From Rusavskia elegans (lineage: Eukaryota > Ascomycota > Lecanoromycetes > Teloschistales > Teloschistaceae): a DNA stretch of 64,000 nucleotides. Under the pieces are notes generated by a model. It did no database searches. It was not told the origin of the DNA and worked only from the letters and a program-made list of their open reading frames with translations. The position numbers were made by a program, and so were the translations under genes. The first letter of the stretch is position 1. Every line of letters begins with the position of its first letter. Shown piece after piece: positions 50,869-64,000 of this stretch. Where the stretch lies: NCBI GenBank assembly GCA_011316305.1, contig SAUG01000015.1, forward strand, positions 496,001-560,000. Reading direction: 5' to 3'.

Positions 50869-51351
50869 TTAATAGTATTTCTAATTATAAATTTCGCTAT
50901 ATAATTAGTTAACGACTTGTCTTGAATCCTTTAATAGCGATAGTCGAAATAAATATTAGTAATTCGCCTAACGATATTCTAGAAAAAGAGAGAAATTAAT
51001 TTTTTATTAGTAAGTAGAAGTTCCTTTAACGAACTTTCTAGATATAATAGAAATAGCTTATATAATATTTTAAAAAGAGACCGATTCTATAGCCTTTAGA
51101 TTAAAATAATAATAGCGCTGGCGCCTACCTAGTATATAATAGTTAGATTCAGAGTATAAATAGTCGTCTTTTGGATACCGCTATTAAATAACGTTAGAGA
51201 TAAATACCGGATTACTAGTAGAATATCTCGTATATTACCCGGAAGAAAATCAATTAGATAAAACCTAAACTATAAAATAAAAGAATTTAAAAGATTTATC
51301 GATATAAAATACTTTACTAATATATATATTCGATTAATACTATATTAAAAC
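50869..51351. other. RIP-mutated DNA, unresolved
   Basis: It lies between the stray copia-2 LTR and family C copy beta. No gene or motif was found. Confidence 0.5.
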
Positions 51352-51426
51352 GAGCCCGTCGTTATTTAGACCCGATATAATCTACTCGCTCGTATCTCGT
51401 TTTATAGATTAATATCGGGCCTAAAT
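51352..51426 (+). repeat. Family C, copy beta, left part
   Basis: This is the family C start (CCCGTCGTTATTTAGACC) interrupted by copia-2c exactly at CCTAAAT. It continues at 58,065. Confidence 0.82.
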
Positions 51427-51553
51427 TGTTAAAATCATATATGTGGAACATCAAGCTTGATTCGGCCTTGGCGCCTAGAGTTACTAGGCCTGATCGGCAC
51501 TAGCGCCCTTGGCGCCTTAGTAAAGCTATTATACGTAATACGTACTTCTAATA
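51427..51553 (-). repeat. 3' LTR of copia-2c, with a 49-bp deletion
   Basis: This LTR is 127 bp against 176 bp for the partner at 57889-58064. The missing block is the segment of the other LTR from about 57,923 to 57,975. The ends (TGTTAAAATC and CTTCTAATA) are intact. Confidence 0.85.
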
Positions 51554-54500
51554 CTCCTATACGAATAATATACTATATATATACCGAGAGTAAAAATTAA
51601 ATAGATTCGCTATATACTCGCTAAAAAACCTGTAGGAAAAAGAGTTTATATATAATAAAGGCGAGGTAGATAAAATTTAAAGAGCTCCTATAGCAGATAT
51701 ATATATTTAAATTATAAAAATCGAAATCTAGATAAAAGAAAATTAGAGCTTCCTATAGCTTCTATAGTATTCTAAACCCCCTATAGTAGTAATATACTTA
51801 GTAGAGTACTGGTATAGGTACTAGTTTATAATATAGATTTATTTAAAGTATTTAAAACGGATATTACCCGATTAGAAGGGCGTATCTAGAGCTTCGGCGA
51901 TCGAAAGTACCTATCTAGTAGTAAATTATAGGTATTATCTATTATTATTAATACCGCCGAAGTATTAAAAGGTATAGATATTATATTTCTTTTTAATTTA
52001 CTAAAAGAGTATATACTAAACGCCTATTAGAATATTATAAGCCTCTATAGATATATTAAAGGTTATAGCTTCGAGGATTAATATAAGTTTTTAGATTATT
52101 AATAATTATAGCGCTCTAATAATACTATTTCTAGAGTTTATATAGAATCCTATAGTTAATTTAGCGGTACGGCTAGATAGCGAAGACCCCGATACGTATT
52201 TATATATTATTACTATCTAGCTATACCTAGCTAAAGGTATCGCGATTCTAAAAGCTATTAATATTATCTTTTATTTAATAGCGTTTAGATTCGAGGCTTA
52301 AGTAGGATAGTACCCGAAGGTAGAAATAGAATAGATTATTATTATAGTTTATATAGGCGATATAAGCTCGAAAGTTATCGAATAGTCTATTAAATACTTC
52401 GATATATATATATAGGTCGAGCTCTCTAGAGATATAGGAGGTAAAGTTAAATCTTCGAAGGCTGCCTAAATCTATAATAGCTATAAATAGTATTAAATAG
52501 AAGCGTAGGATATAGAAAATTAAATAGTATAATTTATATATCAGACGGTATAGAATTAGTAAAAATATACTTAAAGATATAGTAATAGTAGATAGCGGGC
52601 GAAAATAAGTAGCAGGCGGCTAGCGGCTAGAGCGCTAACTAGTCTATACCTATATACTAGCTCTAAAAAGCTTTATATAAAGTCTAAATAGTCTACTAGA
52701 TAGTTAAAATATATTTTACCGATATTAAAACCAGTTAATATATTGAGTCTAATATAGAATTTAGTAGGATATAGACTAAAGGTACCCTTTTAGTATTTTA
52801 CTACTAAAATAGAAGGATAGATCCGGGTATAGATAACTATATACGGATTTCGATCGAATATATTATTAGAAAATATATAAAGGATATAGCGATTTAAAAA
52901 CGATATAGGCGTCGTATAGATAGGCCTATAGGGCCCAGAGTTACTTAGAAGCTTAACTATTTTCTATAATATATATTATATTCTCCGAAGATAATATTTA
53001 TAGGTATATAGTAGTTACTAGTACCCCGGAATTAATTATATTCCGGGGGAAATTATTATTAGAAAGGATTCTTATAATTTAGACAGATTATCGCTATTAT
53101 TACTTAAAGTTTAGAGCGTTTTTAGGTCTTTAAGCCTAAGCGCTATATAGAAGGCCTCGAATTTACTTTTATCTAGAACTTTAGTAAGCCTATTAGCTAC
53201 TATTTATTCTATTAGAATATTCTAAAAGTTAATAGTTTTATTAATAACTTTCTCTTATAGAAATTTAATATAGATATTAATATATTTAGTACGACTATAG
53301 AACTAAAGGTTTTTAGCAAAGGTAATAGCGCCCTAGTTATTACTATAGAGGGTTACTATATCTAGAGTAGTATTTAGATCCTGCTTATTAATTAATAATT
53401 AATTTAGGATATAATTTAACTAAATAGCCTCTTTAGTAGCTCTAGTTTTTCTATCTAACTCTGCTTCGGTAGTTAATATAGCTATAGTAGTTTACCGCTT
53501 AGATAACTAGCTAATAGCGCCGGATCTAATATTAAAGACGTATCTAGAGGTAGAGTAGCGGGTTTTATAGTTACCTGCCTAATCGGTATCGGTATACCCC
53601 CGAAGCTTCTATAAATCGCTTTTATAGATAAAAATAAAGTAAGCTGTTTTATATAGATATTTAAAAATTCTAATAATAGCGTTCTAGTGGTAGCTTATAA
53701 GGTTAAATATTAATTAATAACGGAAACGGTAAAAATAATATCGGGGCGGGTTCTAAATATAGTATATATTAAGGAGCCGATAGTACTCTAATATTTACGC
53801 TTTATCGGTAGAGGATAGTCCTAATTAGCGGGAGCGGTTTCTAAATAAAGGCCGGAATCTATAGAAATAGAAATATTATTTTTATAGATAGTAAAACTAT
53901 AATCTTTTAGAATCTATTCGATATAGATAGTTTAGTTTAACTAAATAGTTCGGAGTTCCCGGTTCCTAATATTCTTTATACCGAAATAGAAGTTAATAGG
54001 ACTTAAATCTAATATTTAGAAACGTTTATAAAAATATACCTTAATATTATTAAGGTCCTAACTACTAGCGCTATATAAGAGGATATTATTAATATAAACG
54101 CCGATAATAATTATACTATTATAAAAAATACTATAATCGGATTCTAGAGATTTAAAGCCGATAGTAGTAAAGAATTTAGTAAAATAGCGGTACTAGACCC
54201 GAAGTAATTATTTAAGACTATAGAAGGCCTTCCGAAGCTTATATATTAGATTAGAGTTACTAAAACCAGTAGAATATTATATATAGATAATTTTATCCAT
54301 ATAACTATAAAGGAAAGCCGTCTTAATATCTATTTAATCGAACTCTAGGCCGTAGGCGGTAGCTATAGCGAAAATAGTTTTATATAATATTAGTTTAATA
54401 ATAGAGGTAAAGGTTTTATTAAAATCGACGCCGGCTTCCTATTTAAAACTACGAACGATCTAGCAAGTTTTAAAACGCGTAATCTTACTATCGGTATCCC

Positions 54501-57500
54501 TTTTAATCTTATATATCTATTTACCTCTTAGGAGATATTTTATAGAAGGTATGAATACTTTAGTATATAGTATCTAAGTATCGTTTAATTCTAATAATAC
54601 TAGTTTTTTTTCTATAGCTTTATACTATTCGTCGGTATAGAGTAACTCTATAGCCTTCTTATATAACTAGAGTTCGGAAAGATTTAATACCGTATTTTTT
54701 TTATAGTACTAATAAATATATAGATATTTATAATTAAGTCCGGCGAGGAATAATCGTAATTATCTAGTACCCGGAATTCGGGGTAATTATATAGAACTTT
54801 AACGAAGGATTAGATAGTATAATCGGTTTATAGATAAGGTATAATAGTTTAAAAATAGGGCGGTAATATATCGGAATCGGAATCCGAATCCGAATTATTA
54901 ATTTTAGTAATATAAAAACTATTAAGTAAACTAGCCGGTAATAGAATTTAACTATAGATAAAAAAAATTATATAAAGTATTAAAATTTTGTAAAAAGAAA
55001 CTATTAGTTTAGATATTAATAGAAAATTACTAGATTATAACTATAATATATTCGCTAGTTTATATAAATTCTAGTTATCTAAGTATCTAAGCCGGGCGTA
55101 CTAGATACTTTCTACTTCTACCGATATTTTAGCGAGGGCTTTTAAGGCTATATCGGGTATTAATAAAGATAAAAAAAATAGAAAAAAAAAATAGAAGAAG
55201 ATTTTATAGGGCCGCGCTATATAGTATTAATATTTAATAGAAATAGACCTTTATACGTATAGGTAGTTAATATTAAATCCGGAATACTAAAACTAAAGCT
55301 AAAACTATAGTCTTTAATAATTACTTTAGCGCCTATCTTCTAAATTTATAATATTAATAAAAGGTTAGCGCCGGACCCGGGGGTATAAAAGATATTATAG
55401 AATTCTATAGGGTAGTATCTATTATTAATAAGGTAATTAAGTACGATAGTACCTTTAGCGATCGGTTAGAAGCTAACGGTACTACTAATACCGGTTATAG
55501 ATTTATTCTAGACAGATTTTATACTAGATTTAATAAAGAGATACCGCTAGAAAATAGTATAATAGTTATAGGTATAGTCGAATATCTAACTATTAGTAAA
55601 ATCTAATTTATTTAATAAAGCCGATAAAGTTATAGGAACGAAAGTTATAAAGCTAAAATTAATAGAGGCCGGTACTATTATAATAAAATTTAGTAACTTT
55701 TTAGATTCGGTAGATTTATCTTTAGATTTATTATCTTTAGATTTATTATTTTTACTATTTTTACTATCTTTTCTTTTACCGCCTTTACCTTTATTACTAT
55801 TATCTTTTTAGCGTTTACTACTACCGTTTTTCTACTTCTCTACTATCTAAGCCTTCTTTAATTTAGAATATAGGCTATAGTAGGTATCTTTTATATAGCT
55901 ATTTCGATTATAGTAAAAATAGTAGTCGATTTTAATAACTTATTTATTCGGGTTATTTATTAATAGGAAGGCTTTAGTTCTAGTAGTAGTAAACTCGCTA
56001 TTACTACGTTAGCGATATTCCTCGCTAATAGTAGTACTAATAGTTTTATCTAGAGTAACTACCTTCTATTTTCGCTTATCCTCGTTACTAACGATAACGT
56101 TATTTTAAGTAAATAAGGTCTAAAAGTAGCTAAAAGCTGCCCTAAAGCCCTAAAAGAATTTTAAAATAAAAAGGCCCTCTAAAATAATAATATCTATAGC
56201 TAAAATTTTATTAGTAAGCTTACGAAATTTAGTTATATAAATTTCTATACTTTCGAAAAAACTATTATAATAGAGGGTATCTAGCTAGATATCGAGTTCT
56301 ATAAATTTACCGGTACTACGGATTCTATATTATATCTAGAATTTATCTAGTATCTTTTTATTATCTAATATAATATTTTTAATAAAGTTTTTAGTATTAA
56401 TACTATAGGTTATCTTAATTACTATATAGATATATTCTATCCGTTCTTTCTTATAGTTAGAAGGAACCGGGGGTAAAGGACCCTTAGTAGTAGCTCGGAG
56501 GTTATTAAAAACGAGGTAGACTATAATAGCTTCCTCCTAATTTTTATAATCCGAGCGGGTCTTAAGTTTCGGGACTATATTAATAGGGTAGCTAGAACCC
56601 CCTAGTTTAGCGTTATCTATAATTAATATTATAGAGATAGATATATTACTAAATTTAGTACTAGACTGTAGAGTACCGCGATAAATAATATTATAGAAGG
56701 AGGAATCCGAAGGAAGGCCTAGAAATAAGTACCCGGGAGGCGTAATAATTTCGAAGCCGAATAAATTACTCGGGCTTAGAAGTATTAAAAGGGGACTAAA
56801 AACTATAAAGAGGTCCGGGTTATTTTCGGATATAATAGAAAATAACTTTAATAGATAGTAATTAGAATCTAGGCGTAAACGGCTCTAGATAGTAAAGTCG
56901 ATTTACTATTAGTTATATAGAAGCCTATAGTCTTTAATAGAAAATTAAAAATTATAGACGGTTTAGCTTACCCGGAAGTTATTAGATAGTTCTTAAGAAA
57001 AACGTTATTTAAGATTTTTAAGATTATAAGGATTAGTATAAAGCCTTAATAATAATAATATAGAAGTAGATATAAGGTTTAGAATAGGTTAGATAAAGCT
57101 TCGAAAATAAAAACGATATAATAATAGTCCTTAGTAATAAATAGAAAGCTTCGAATTTTTATACTATTTAGAACTAGACGATATAGCTAGTAAGGCCGAA
57201 GGCTAGGCTTAATAGCTCTAGTTCTAAAGGTAAAGTAGTTAGTTTAGAAATAGTAGGGGCTCGCTTAGACCGTCGGGAGGTTAAAAAAGATATAATAGCT
57301 AGAAATATAGTCTACTAGCCTTCTATTTTATAGAGGTCCTAGCTTATACTAAGTTAGCTAGGTCGTCGCTTCCTATATTTATTTATAATAGCTAGTACGG
57401 GCTTGGCTATCTAGATTACTATAGGATATACGCCGATAACTAGCGTTAGCTAGATAGCAGGATATAAAACTAATAATTATAAAGATCTAATTTTAAAAGT

Positions 57501-57888
57501 CTAACTACTATACCTAGTATAATACTCCTATAGTAATATATCTATACGTAGTAAACTAGCGACTTAATAGTTCTATCCGAAAATAAGAAGGTTAGTAGTT
57601 TAAGCGGCTAGAAGGGGTTATAAAGTAAGATAAAAAGGGTCTATTTAGCTATTTATAATTTCGGTAGCTACCGGGGTACTTATAGGTAGTAGTATAACTA
57701 TAGACTTCGTTATTCGCCGTATTAGACGCTTTATACGGTTTAATAATATATATCGGATCTATTAAAAGGTAGATAGAAAGGAAGATTCGGTAAAGATATA
57801 AAGGAGTTAAATATAAAGATATAATACTCGCGAGTAATAATAATAACTATTATAAACTAACTCGGCTAGAGCTTCCGGGTTTATAATA

Positions 57889-58064
57889 TATTAAAATTAT
57901 ATATATAGAATATTAAGCTTAATTTACTAAGGTAGGCTTTCGCCTAAACTAAGTATATAAGAAGGAGGTAGTAGGGCCTTAGCGCCTAGAGTTACTAGGC
58001 CTGATCGGCACTAGCGCCCTTAGCGCCTTGGTACAGCTGTTGTACGTAACACGTACTTCCAATA
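57889..58064 (-). repeat. 5' LTR of copia-2c
   Basis: This 176-bp LTR has the same length as the copia-2a LTR at 33600-33775. It retains CGCCTTGG, the CAGCTGTTGTACG stretch and AACACGTAC, so it is among the less mutated LTR copies. Confidence 0.87.
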
Positions 58065-59013
58065 TAAATAGCTTCCGGACTCGTTTTAAAATTCGATTTT
58101 CGAAGTTATTTTTAGTATTAAGATTTTAGTTTCTATTTATAGTAAAGCTAATATAGTACTAGAACCGTTTAATTTTTTAGACCGAATTAATTATTAAAAT
58201 TTCTACGTTATTTTCTTTTTATATATCTGATTTCTTAATATCTATTTATTCGATTTTAATCAATTTTATTTCGTTTAAAAGCTCTAAATAAACTCTATAT
58301 TTAATATAAATTTCATTCTATAATATTAGATATATATATCGTAGGAAAATATAGGTACTAGATTTAGGTAAAACTTGGCGCCGGCCTTATAGGGCTGGTA
58401 GGGCTGTTACGGATATTACTAGTAACTTTTATTTATATATAGAATTCCTTAACGTTTACTAGTTTGAATTTAATTATTTTTATACCGTTTAAAAGTTCTA
58501 AATAAGCTCTTTAATTTATATAATTTCTGGTCTATAACGTTACCTATATATTATATATATATAGTAGGAAGTTATAGATATTAGATTTAGATAAAATTTA
58601 ACGCCGGCCTAGTAGAGCTAGTAGGGCTATCTAGGCCTATATTATCGTAATATAGTTTTATATATCTAAATTCTTAACGCCTATTAGTCAAATTTATAGA
58701 TAAAATAGATTATTTTATTATAGTAAAAGAGTATTATAAATAGAATTAAAAAGTAGCTAATTATATTTATTAGCGTAAAAGTTATTTTATATAGAAGAAT
58801 CTACTACTAAAAATCGAGTTTTAATATTCGGTTACGTTACTATAGTTTTTAAATAGCTACTCGTATCGCTTCTAACCTCTATAATAGTCCCCTGCGCTAG
58901 ACCGAATCGGGCAGAGCTAGTTCGAATCGAAAGCGATAAGCTTTTTTTAAATACGGATTTTTTTTTCTAAGAAATCGGAGGTATTAAAACTTTTCTCGTT
59001 CGAATTCCAATAT
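58065..59013 (+). repeat. Family C, copy beta, right part, two tandem units
   Basis: This resumes with TAAATAGCTTCCGGACTCG. It has two ~213-bp units (from about 58,318 and 58,531) and then the common tail. About 100 bp of extra sequence lies in the tail (about 58,860-58,985) before the shared end TTCGAATTCCA. Confidence 0.78.
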
Positions 59014-59987
59014 TATATTTAATTAGTATAACGCGGAAGAATTTATTAGAATTAAAAAAATATATAAAATATCTAGGAAATAGAATCTACTAATAACTTT
59101 TTTATTATTTCTTTCGCTCGGATTTATAGTCGAATATTTTAAAGCTTTAAAATTAAAGACTCTGCGTCTAATAGATAAATAAGGTAACTATTTTCCAATA
59201 TATTTTTTCAATATTATAGTTAATCGAATAGGCTTTTTAGCTGATCTAAATTTTTAGCTAAATCTGAAATCTAGAGTAGATTTTCGTATTAATAACCGGT
59301 AATATTATACTATATTCTAAATACTATAGAAAAGGAACTATTTTTTTTTCTTAACCGGATATATAGAATTTTCTCCGAATTATCAGATAGTATTTTTATA
59401 GAGCTTCTTTATATCAAAGGCGCGCTCTATATTATCTTAGCTGTTATAGATTTACCGTTATATTTAATTTTGTTATAATCTCTTTTAATAAACTCGGCCT
59501 ATCAGAAAATCTCTAAAATATCTTCTTTAAATTAATTTTCAATATCTAGTAGAGATTTATCTTTATTATCTATTTCTTCTAGAAGTTTAAATATTATGTT
59601 TTCTTATCCGAATTTATTATCTTATTAATCAAGTATCGTTGAAGGGGGTTTTAGGTTGATAATAATTATTAGATAACGTTATAGAACTCGTTAGTAACCG
59701 AAATAGCGCTCTATATAGTAATTAGAAAAGAATATCGTATTAGCTAGTTGAATTTTACGATAACTTCTTTAAAAGTAATATAACTAAAAAGCTATATATT
59801 TTCTATATCTATACTAGCTAGTTTATTTTCTTCTTTATATTTACTTCTTCCTGTAGTATACTATTATATATATCAATAAAAGAATCAATAGAAAATAAAA
59901 TATAGTATTAGAAGTTCCATAAAATACGATAGAAAAATAGATAGTTACTTTTCTAATAAATAAATATATTACTCTATTATATTACTA
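59014..59987. other. RIP-mutated DNA between family C copies beta and gamma
   Basis: No gene or recognisable motif was found. Confidence 0.5.
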
Positions 59988-61114
59988 AACCCGTCGCTAT
60001 TTAGATCCGATATGATCTACTCGCTCGTACCTCGCTTCGTAGATTAATATCGGGGCTTCCGGACTCGTTTTAAAATCCGATTTTCGAAGCTATATTTATT
60101 ATTAAAGTAATACTTTTTATTTATAGTAAAATACTTCTAGATTTTTAATTTAAAATATTAATTAGATTAAATATATTCTGATAATAGAATTAAATAATTT
60201 AATTTTTAAATAGACTTTCTTTATAGAAATCAAATTTTTTTAATAGCTATTAAAATAAATTTAACTAACTATTACAATATCTAAAAGGTCCAATATTAAT
60301 TCTTTAAATAGTACGAATTTTAGCCTATAACGTCAGATATATATTACGTATATATAGTAGAAAGTTATAGATACTAGATTTAAATAAACCTTGGCGCCGG
60401 CCTAGTAGAGCTAGTAGGGCTGTCAGGAACATTACTAATAACTCTATTTTAAATATCTAATTACTCAACGTCTATTAGTCAAAATTCAATTATTTTCATA
60501 TCGTTCGGAAGCTTTAAATAAGCTATTTAATATTTATAATATTTAGTCTATAACGTTGGCTGCGTATTACGTATATATAGTAGAAAGCTATAGGCGCTAG
60601 ATTTAGGTAAAGCTTGGCGCCGGCCTCGTAAAGCTGCCAGAAATACTACTATTAACTCAGGCTTATATACGTAATTCCTTAATACCTATTAGCCAGAATT
60701 TAAAAACTTTTATATCGTTCGAAAGCTCTAAATAAACTCTTTAATATTTATAATTTTCAGCCTATAACGTCAGCTGCGTATTACGTATATACAGTAGAAA
60801 GTTATAGACGCTGGATTTCGATAAAGTTTAGCGCCGGCCCGGTAGGGCTGGTAGGGTCGTTAGTATCTATACGGTCGTAATAGGTAAAAGTATTTTATAC
60901 GCTTGATTTTTTAACGCCTATTAGTCAGATAAATATGTAAATTAGATATATTTATAGGGTTTATTGAATTTCTTAAATAGAATCAATTAATAGCTAATTA
61001 TATTCGTTAGCGTAAAAGTTATTCTATATAGAAATTTTAATCTAGTTTTAATATTCGATTACGTTACTGCAGTTTTAATAGGGCGGGTGTAATCAATGAT
61101 TCGAATTCCAGTAT
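59988..61114 (+). repeat. Family C, copy gamma, three tandem units
   Basis: It starts CCCGTCGCTATTTAGATCC. Units start near 60,324, 60,547 and 60,761, with periods of about 223 and 214 bp. The tail matches copy alpha and ends TTCGAATTCCAGTATAT. The flanks TATATTACT and TATATTATT may be a 9-bp duplication with one C/T change, but this is weak. Confidence 0.8.
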
Positions 61115-64000
61115 ATTATTTAATATTAATAATAAAGAAATTGACGATACCAGCTTTAAACTTGTTTTTTATTAAAACGTCGCCTTTTAGGCTGCTATTA
61201 TAGAGGGTTTATAATATAACTTGAAAACAGGTTCTAGTAGGATTTAGTATTAGCTAGATTATATCTATTAGATTATGGATTAAATTTCCGAATATTCTAA
61301 AATATAGCTAAAGGAATAAAAGGTCTAGAAAAAGGTAATAAAATAGGGAAAGCTAAAATAAACCGGATTAGTATAGAATATAAAAGTAAAATTCGGAAAA
61401 GTCTAGGAAAGCTATATATTCTAGTAGAAATTCTTTATCGACTACGAGATTTTTTAATAGAATAATTTAGATAAGTTTAAATAGATATACTACTATACTT
61501 TTAATTAACGTCGTGCAATTTTCTATTATTTACTAATTTATAAATAGTTCGCCTTTATTACTACCACCTATAAAGATTATAAAACGTTATAGAAAATATT
61601 AGAATATTAACCTGTAGTATAAAAGGGATTATAATCGAAGGTTTAAAATATAAAAAAAGTTAAAAAAAAAGTTAGAAAAATAGACCGAATATATATACTA
61701 CTTTATGTTTAATAAAGGTATAGAGTATATACTAGGGGTTAAATTCTTTAGATCGATATCGGAAGCGTATTTAATAGAAGATCGAGGTATATTAGATTTA
61801 AAACAATCGCGATACGAAAAGGTAGTTATAAATACAGTTTAAAAATAAATAAGTCTTATAGTAAATAGAAGCAAAAAAGATTTTAAAGAATAGGAATAGA
61901 TAGTAGAAATAGATTTAATATCCTCCTAGCTATAATTCTATCTTACTTTTTTATTCTATTTTATCTACTATTTTAGTTTTCTTTTCTATAATATTCGATT
62001 CTAGTTAATAATTTATTTTCCGGTCGAGAATTTATACTATATAGACGTTAATTACTGTTTGATTCTATTTTTACATCGGTATTTAAATCTTTTTAAATTA
62101 TATTATAGCTTTTTATATCGATTCGAAGTTTTTTAATAGTTTATAGTAAGCGAAATAGTATTTCCGGAATCTCGTCGAATACGAGCTATAGTAGGCTTAG
62201 ACGCTAGCAAGATATTCCTAATATAGATTCCAGCGATAAAATGGATCTTTAGAGCTACTTTAGAGTCAAATCCCCGCCACGTGACAAGCTGCTAAACATC
62301 TATAGAAATACTATTAATATATAATTTTCGCGTAATATTAGTTTTTAAAAATTTATTACAGATATTCCGGTTAGTATAAGTTTAATATAATTTTAGTTTA
62401 TCTAAACTTCCTATTAGTTATTAACTAGCTATTATAACCGTCTAATTATTAAGTTACTATCTCGAAAAATAGAAAATTATCGCTTAACTATTTACAGACA
62501 GGTTATTAACTTAGTATAAACTCTAAAATTTATCTTAATAGTAAATCTAATAATAATACGCTATTATAAGAAACTTTTAATTTAAGTTACTACTCTATTT
62601 AACGGTTATTAAACAGAAGTTCCTACGTAGAATTAACTATTTAAAAACTCTAAAATAACCGTTAATTAGCTATTAAAAATAATCTATATTCTATCTATAG
62701 TCTATAATACTCGAAAGAATCGTTAATAAACTTTATCGCTAAGCGATAGTACTAATTATCTCCGCGAGTTATCTATCTATTATATAGAAATCGTAGTATA
62801 GATAGAGAAGAACCTATCTGACTTATTAGTTCCTATATAAAAAAGCCGCTTTTAGTAATACGACCGATAAGACTTTTATTAAATAACCTTCTTCGATCTA
62901 TATACGCTCGTCCGCTTTTCTATTAGAAATATCGCGTATAAAAGAAAAGAGATAATTCGGCGAAGATTATAGTTAGTAGTATAAGGTATCTATAAGCGTA
63001 TTATTAATAAAATATAGTACGAGGAGAATATCTGGATAATATAGATAACTTAATAATTTCCCCGTAGAAATACGTAGGCTTTATAAGATAAGAATTCGAA
63101 AAAGATAGTAGAAATCGAATATTTCCGAAAATCCTATTATATATAATATTAGCTACCGATTTAATATTTATTATTTAATATATAGTAGTTAGATTTCCTA
63201 GATTATCGCTATCAATATTTATATTTCCGTATTTTTTATATATCGTTTCTATACGTAGATCGTCTAAATCCGCTATTAATTCGAAGTAAAATAGTAATCC
63301 TATAGGTAGCTAATACCGGGTAGGCAGGTTAGTAAATACGCCCTAGTCCTTTAAAGCTAGAATAAAGTTAATAGGCTAGCTATTAGAAAGTAAATATAGG
63401 AGGAATTAGTTAATAGATTTAGTAATCGGAAAGACGGTTTATATCTATAGCTCTTCGAAGTTATTTAAACGTAAATAATCTAGTAGAGGAATCCTAATTA
63501 GTAATTTATTCGCGGTATTTTACTAATTTTGATTCCCGGCTTATAACTTTACTTCTAATATTCTATAAATATATTACTTATCTGCTATAGTATCTATATT
63601 ATTTCTATACCTATTTATATAATCTTAAAAAGATTTCGGAAGGATATATTTTTATAGTCGAAAAAGATAGTATAGAATTAGTATAGTCTAATATAGATAA
63701 TACGGAAATATATACCTAGTAGATTCCTAGATATAGTAGAATATACTTTACCTACGGTATATTAAAGAGCTTTTTTAGGTACTATATAATAGGGCTCCTG
63801 GTATATATATCGTCGCTACGCCTAAAATTAATATTATATTACGAAGTTTCGGTTAGTAAAAAATTAAAAGATTTTTAGTCTAACTTATAGTTTAGACTAT
63901 TCTAAATTAATATAATAGAGTTCTTTTAATTTAGGTACTAATACTATCGTATTATAGTCTAGTTTTATAGTTTCTTTTACAACGGCGATAGCGGCGTACT
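61115..64000. other. RIP-mutated AT-rich DNA, unresolved, with a short unmutated patch
   Basis: Coding-like remnants occur at about 61,700-62,250 and 62,850-63,800 but no family motif was confirmed. A patch at about 62,240-62,300 keeps CCCCGCCACGTGAC and CTACTTTAGAGTCAAA. The latter (62255-62270) is the exact inverse of 9080-9095, upstream of the SET-MYND gene. Confidence 0.45.

Larger units (their letters stand above)
51427..58064 (-). mobile_element. Complete copia-2c retrotransposon, minus strand, inserted in repeat C
   Basis: This 6,638-bp element is flanked by an exact 5-bp duplication, TAAAT (51422-51426 and 58065-58069). Removing it restores CCTAAATAGCTTCCGG, which matches the uninterrupted family C copy at about 44,032. 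Reading the minus strand, Gag with a low-complexity Lys/Ser linker lies at about 55,730-55,800. RT with LYGLKQ and a GVYINN motif lies at about 54,060-54,240, and RNase H lies to the left. All frames are broken by RIP. Confidence 0.9.

Noticed and set aside
1..64000. Mitochondrial or other organelle DNA because of the extreme AT content
   Set aside because: CA and TG are specifically depleted, nuclear-type retrotransposons are nested, and the gene has spliceosomal introns, which fits RIP-affected nuclear DNA.
1..64000. CRISPR arrays or prokaryotic operons
   Set aside because: No regularly spaced short repeats with unique spacers were seen; the only tandem array has ~215-bp units. The gene structure is eukaryotic.

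Overview
The window looks like nuclear DNA of a filamentous ascomycete (Pezizomycotina). The signs are one spliced gene with two 65-nt introns, fungal-type LTR retrotransposons and tRNA-headed SINEs, and very strong mutation of CpA to TpA (TpG to TpA on the other strand). That is the signature of repeat-induced point mutation (RIP). Nearly all of the 64 kb is AT-rich and almost free of CA, TG and ATG, so most transposon relics have no surviving start codon or long ORF. I could not place the species.

The only gene I can support is a small island at about 9,050-11,080. It encodes an intact 467-aa SET-domain methyltransferase of the Rubisco-LSMT/SETD6 type with a C-terminal MYND zinc finger. Base composition changes abruptly on both sides.

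Everything else is nested mobile DNA. (1) A tRNA-headed SINE family has three copies (1.6-2.0, 3.7-4.2 and 39.9-40.3 kb), each with a 14-17 bp target-site duplication (TSD). (2) A Ty3/gypsy relic (about 18.4-25.6 kb, probably starting near 11.1 kb) holds a complete copia element (12,662-18,379, 221-bp LTRs, 5-bp TSD). It also holds a ~950-bp repeat (family A), which is itself split by a 3.15-kb LTR element carrying Gag and protease but no visible RT or integrase. (3) Family A has four copies. The related family B has two copies of about 1 kb. Both carry a degenerate coding exon that I do not recognise. (4) A second copia family has one complete minus-strand copy (51,427-58,064), three partial copies (from 26.6, 33.6 and 37.9 kb) and a stray LTR (50.7 kb). 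(5) A composite repeat (family C) has three copies (44.0, 51.3/58.1 and 60.0 kb). Each holds a different number of ~215-bp tandem units centred on GGCGCCGGCC, and one copy is split by the complete second-family copia.

The insertions can be ordered: gypsy before family A before the Gag-protease element; gypsy before copia-1; copia-2 before A3 and B2; family C before complete copia-2. Stretches marked as unresolved are heavily mutated repeat DNA in which I see no gene.
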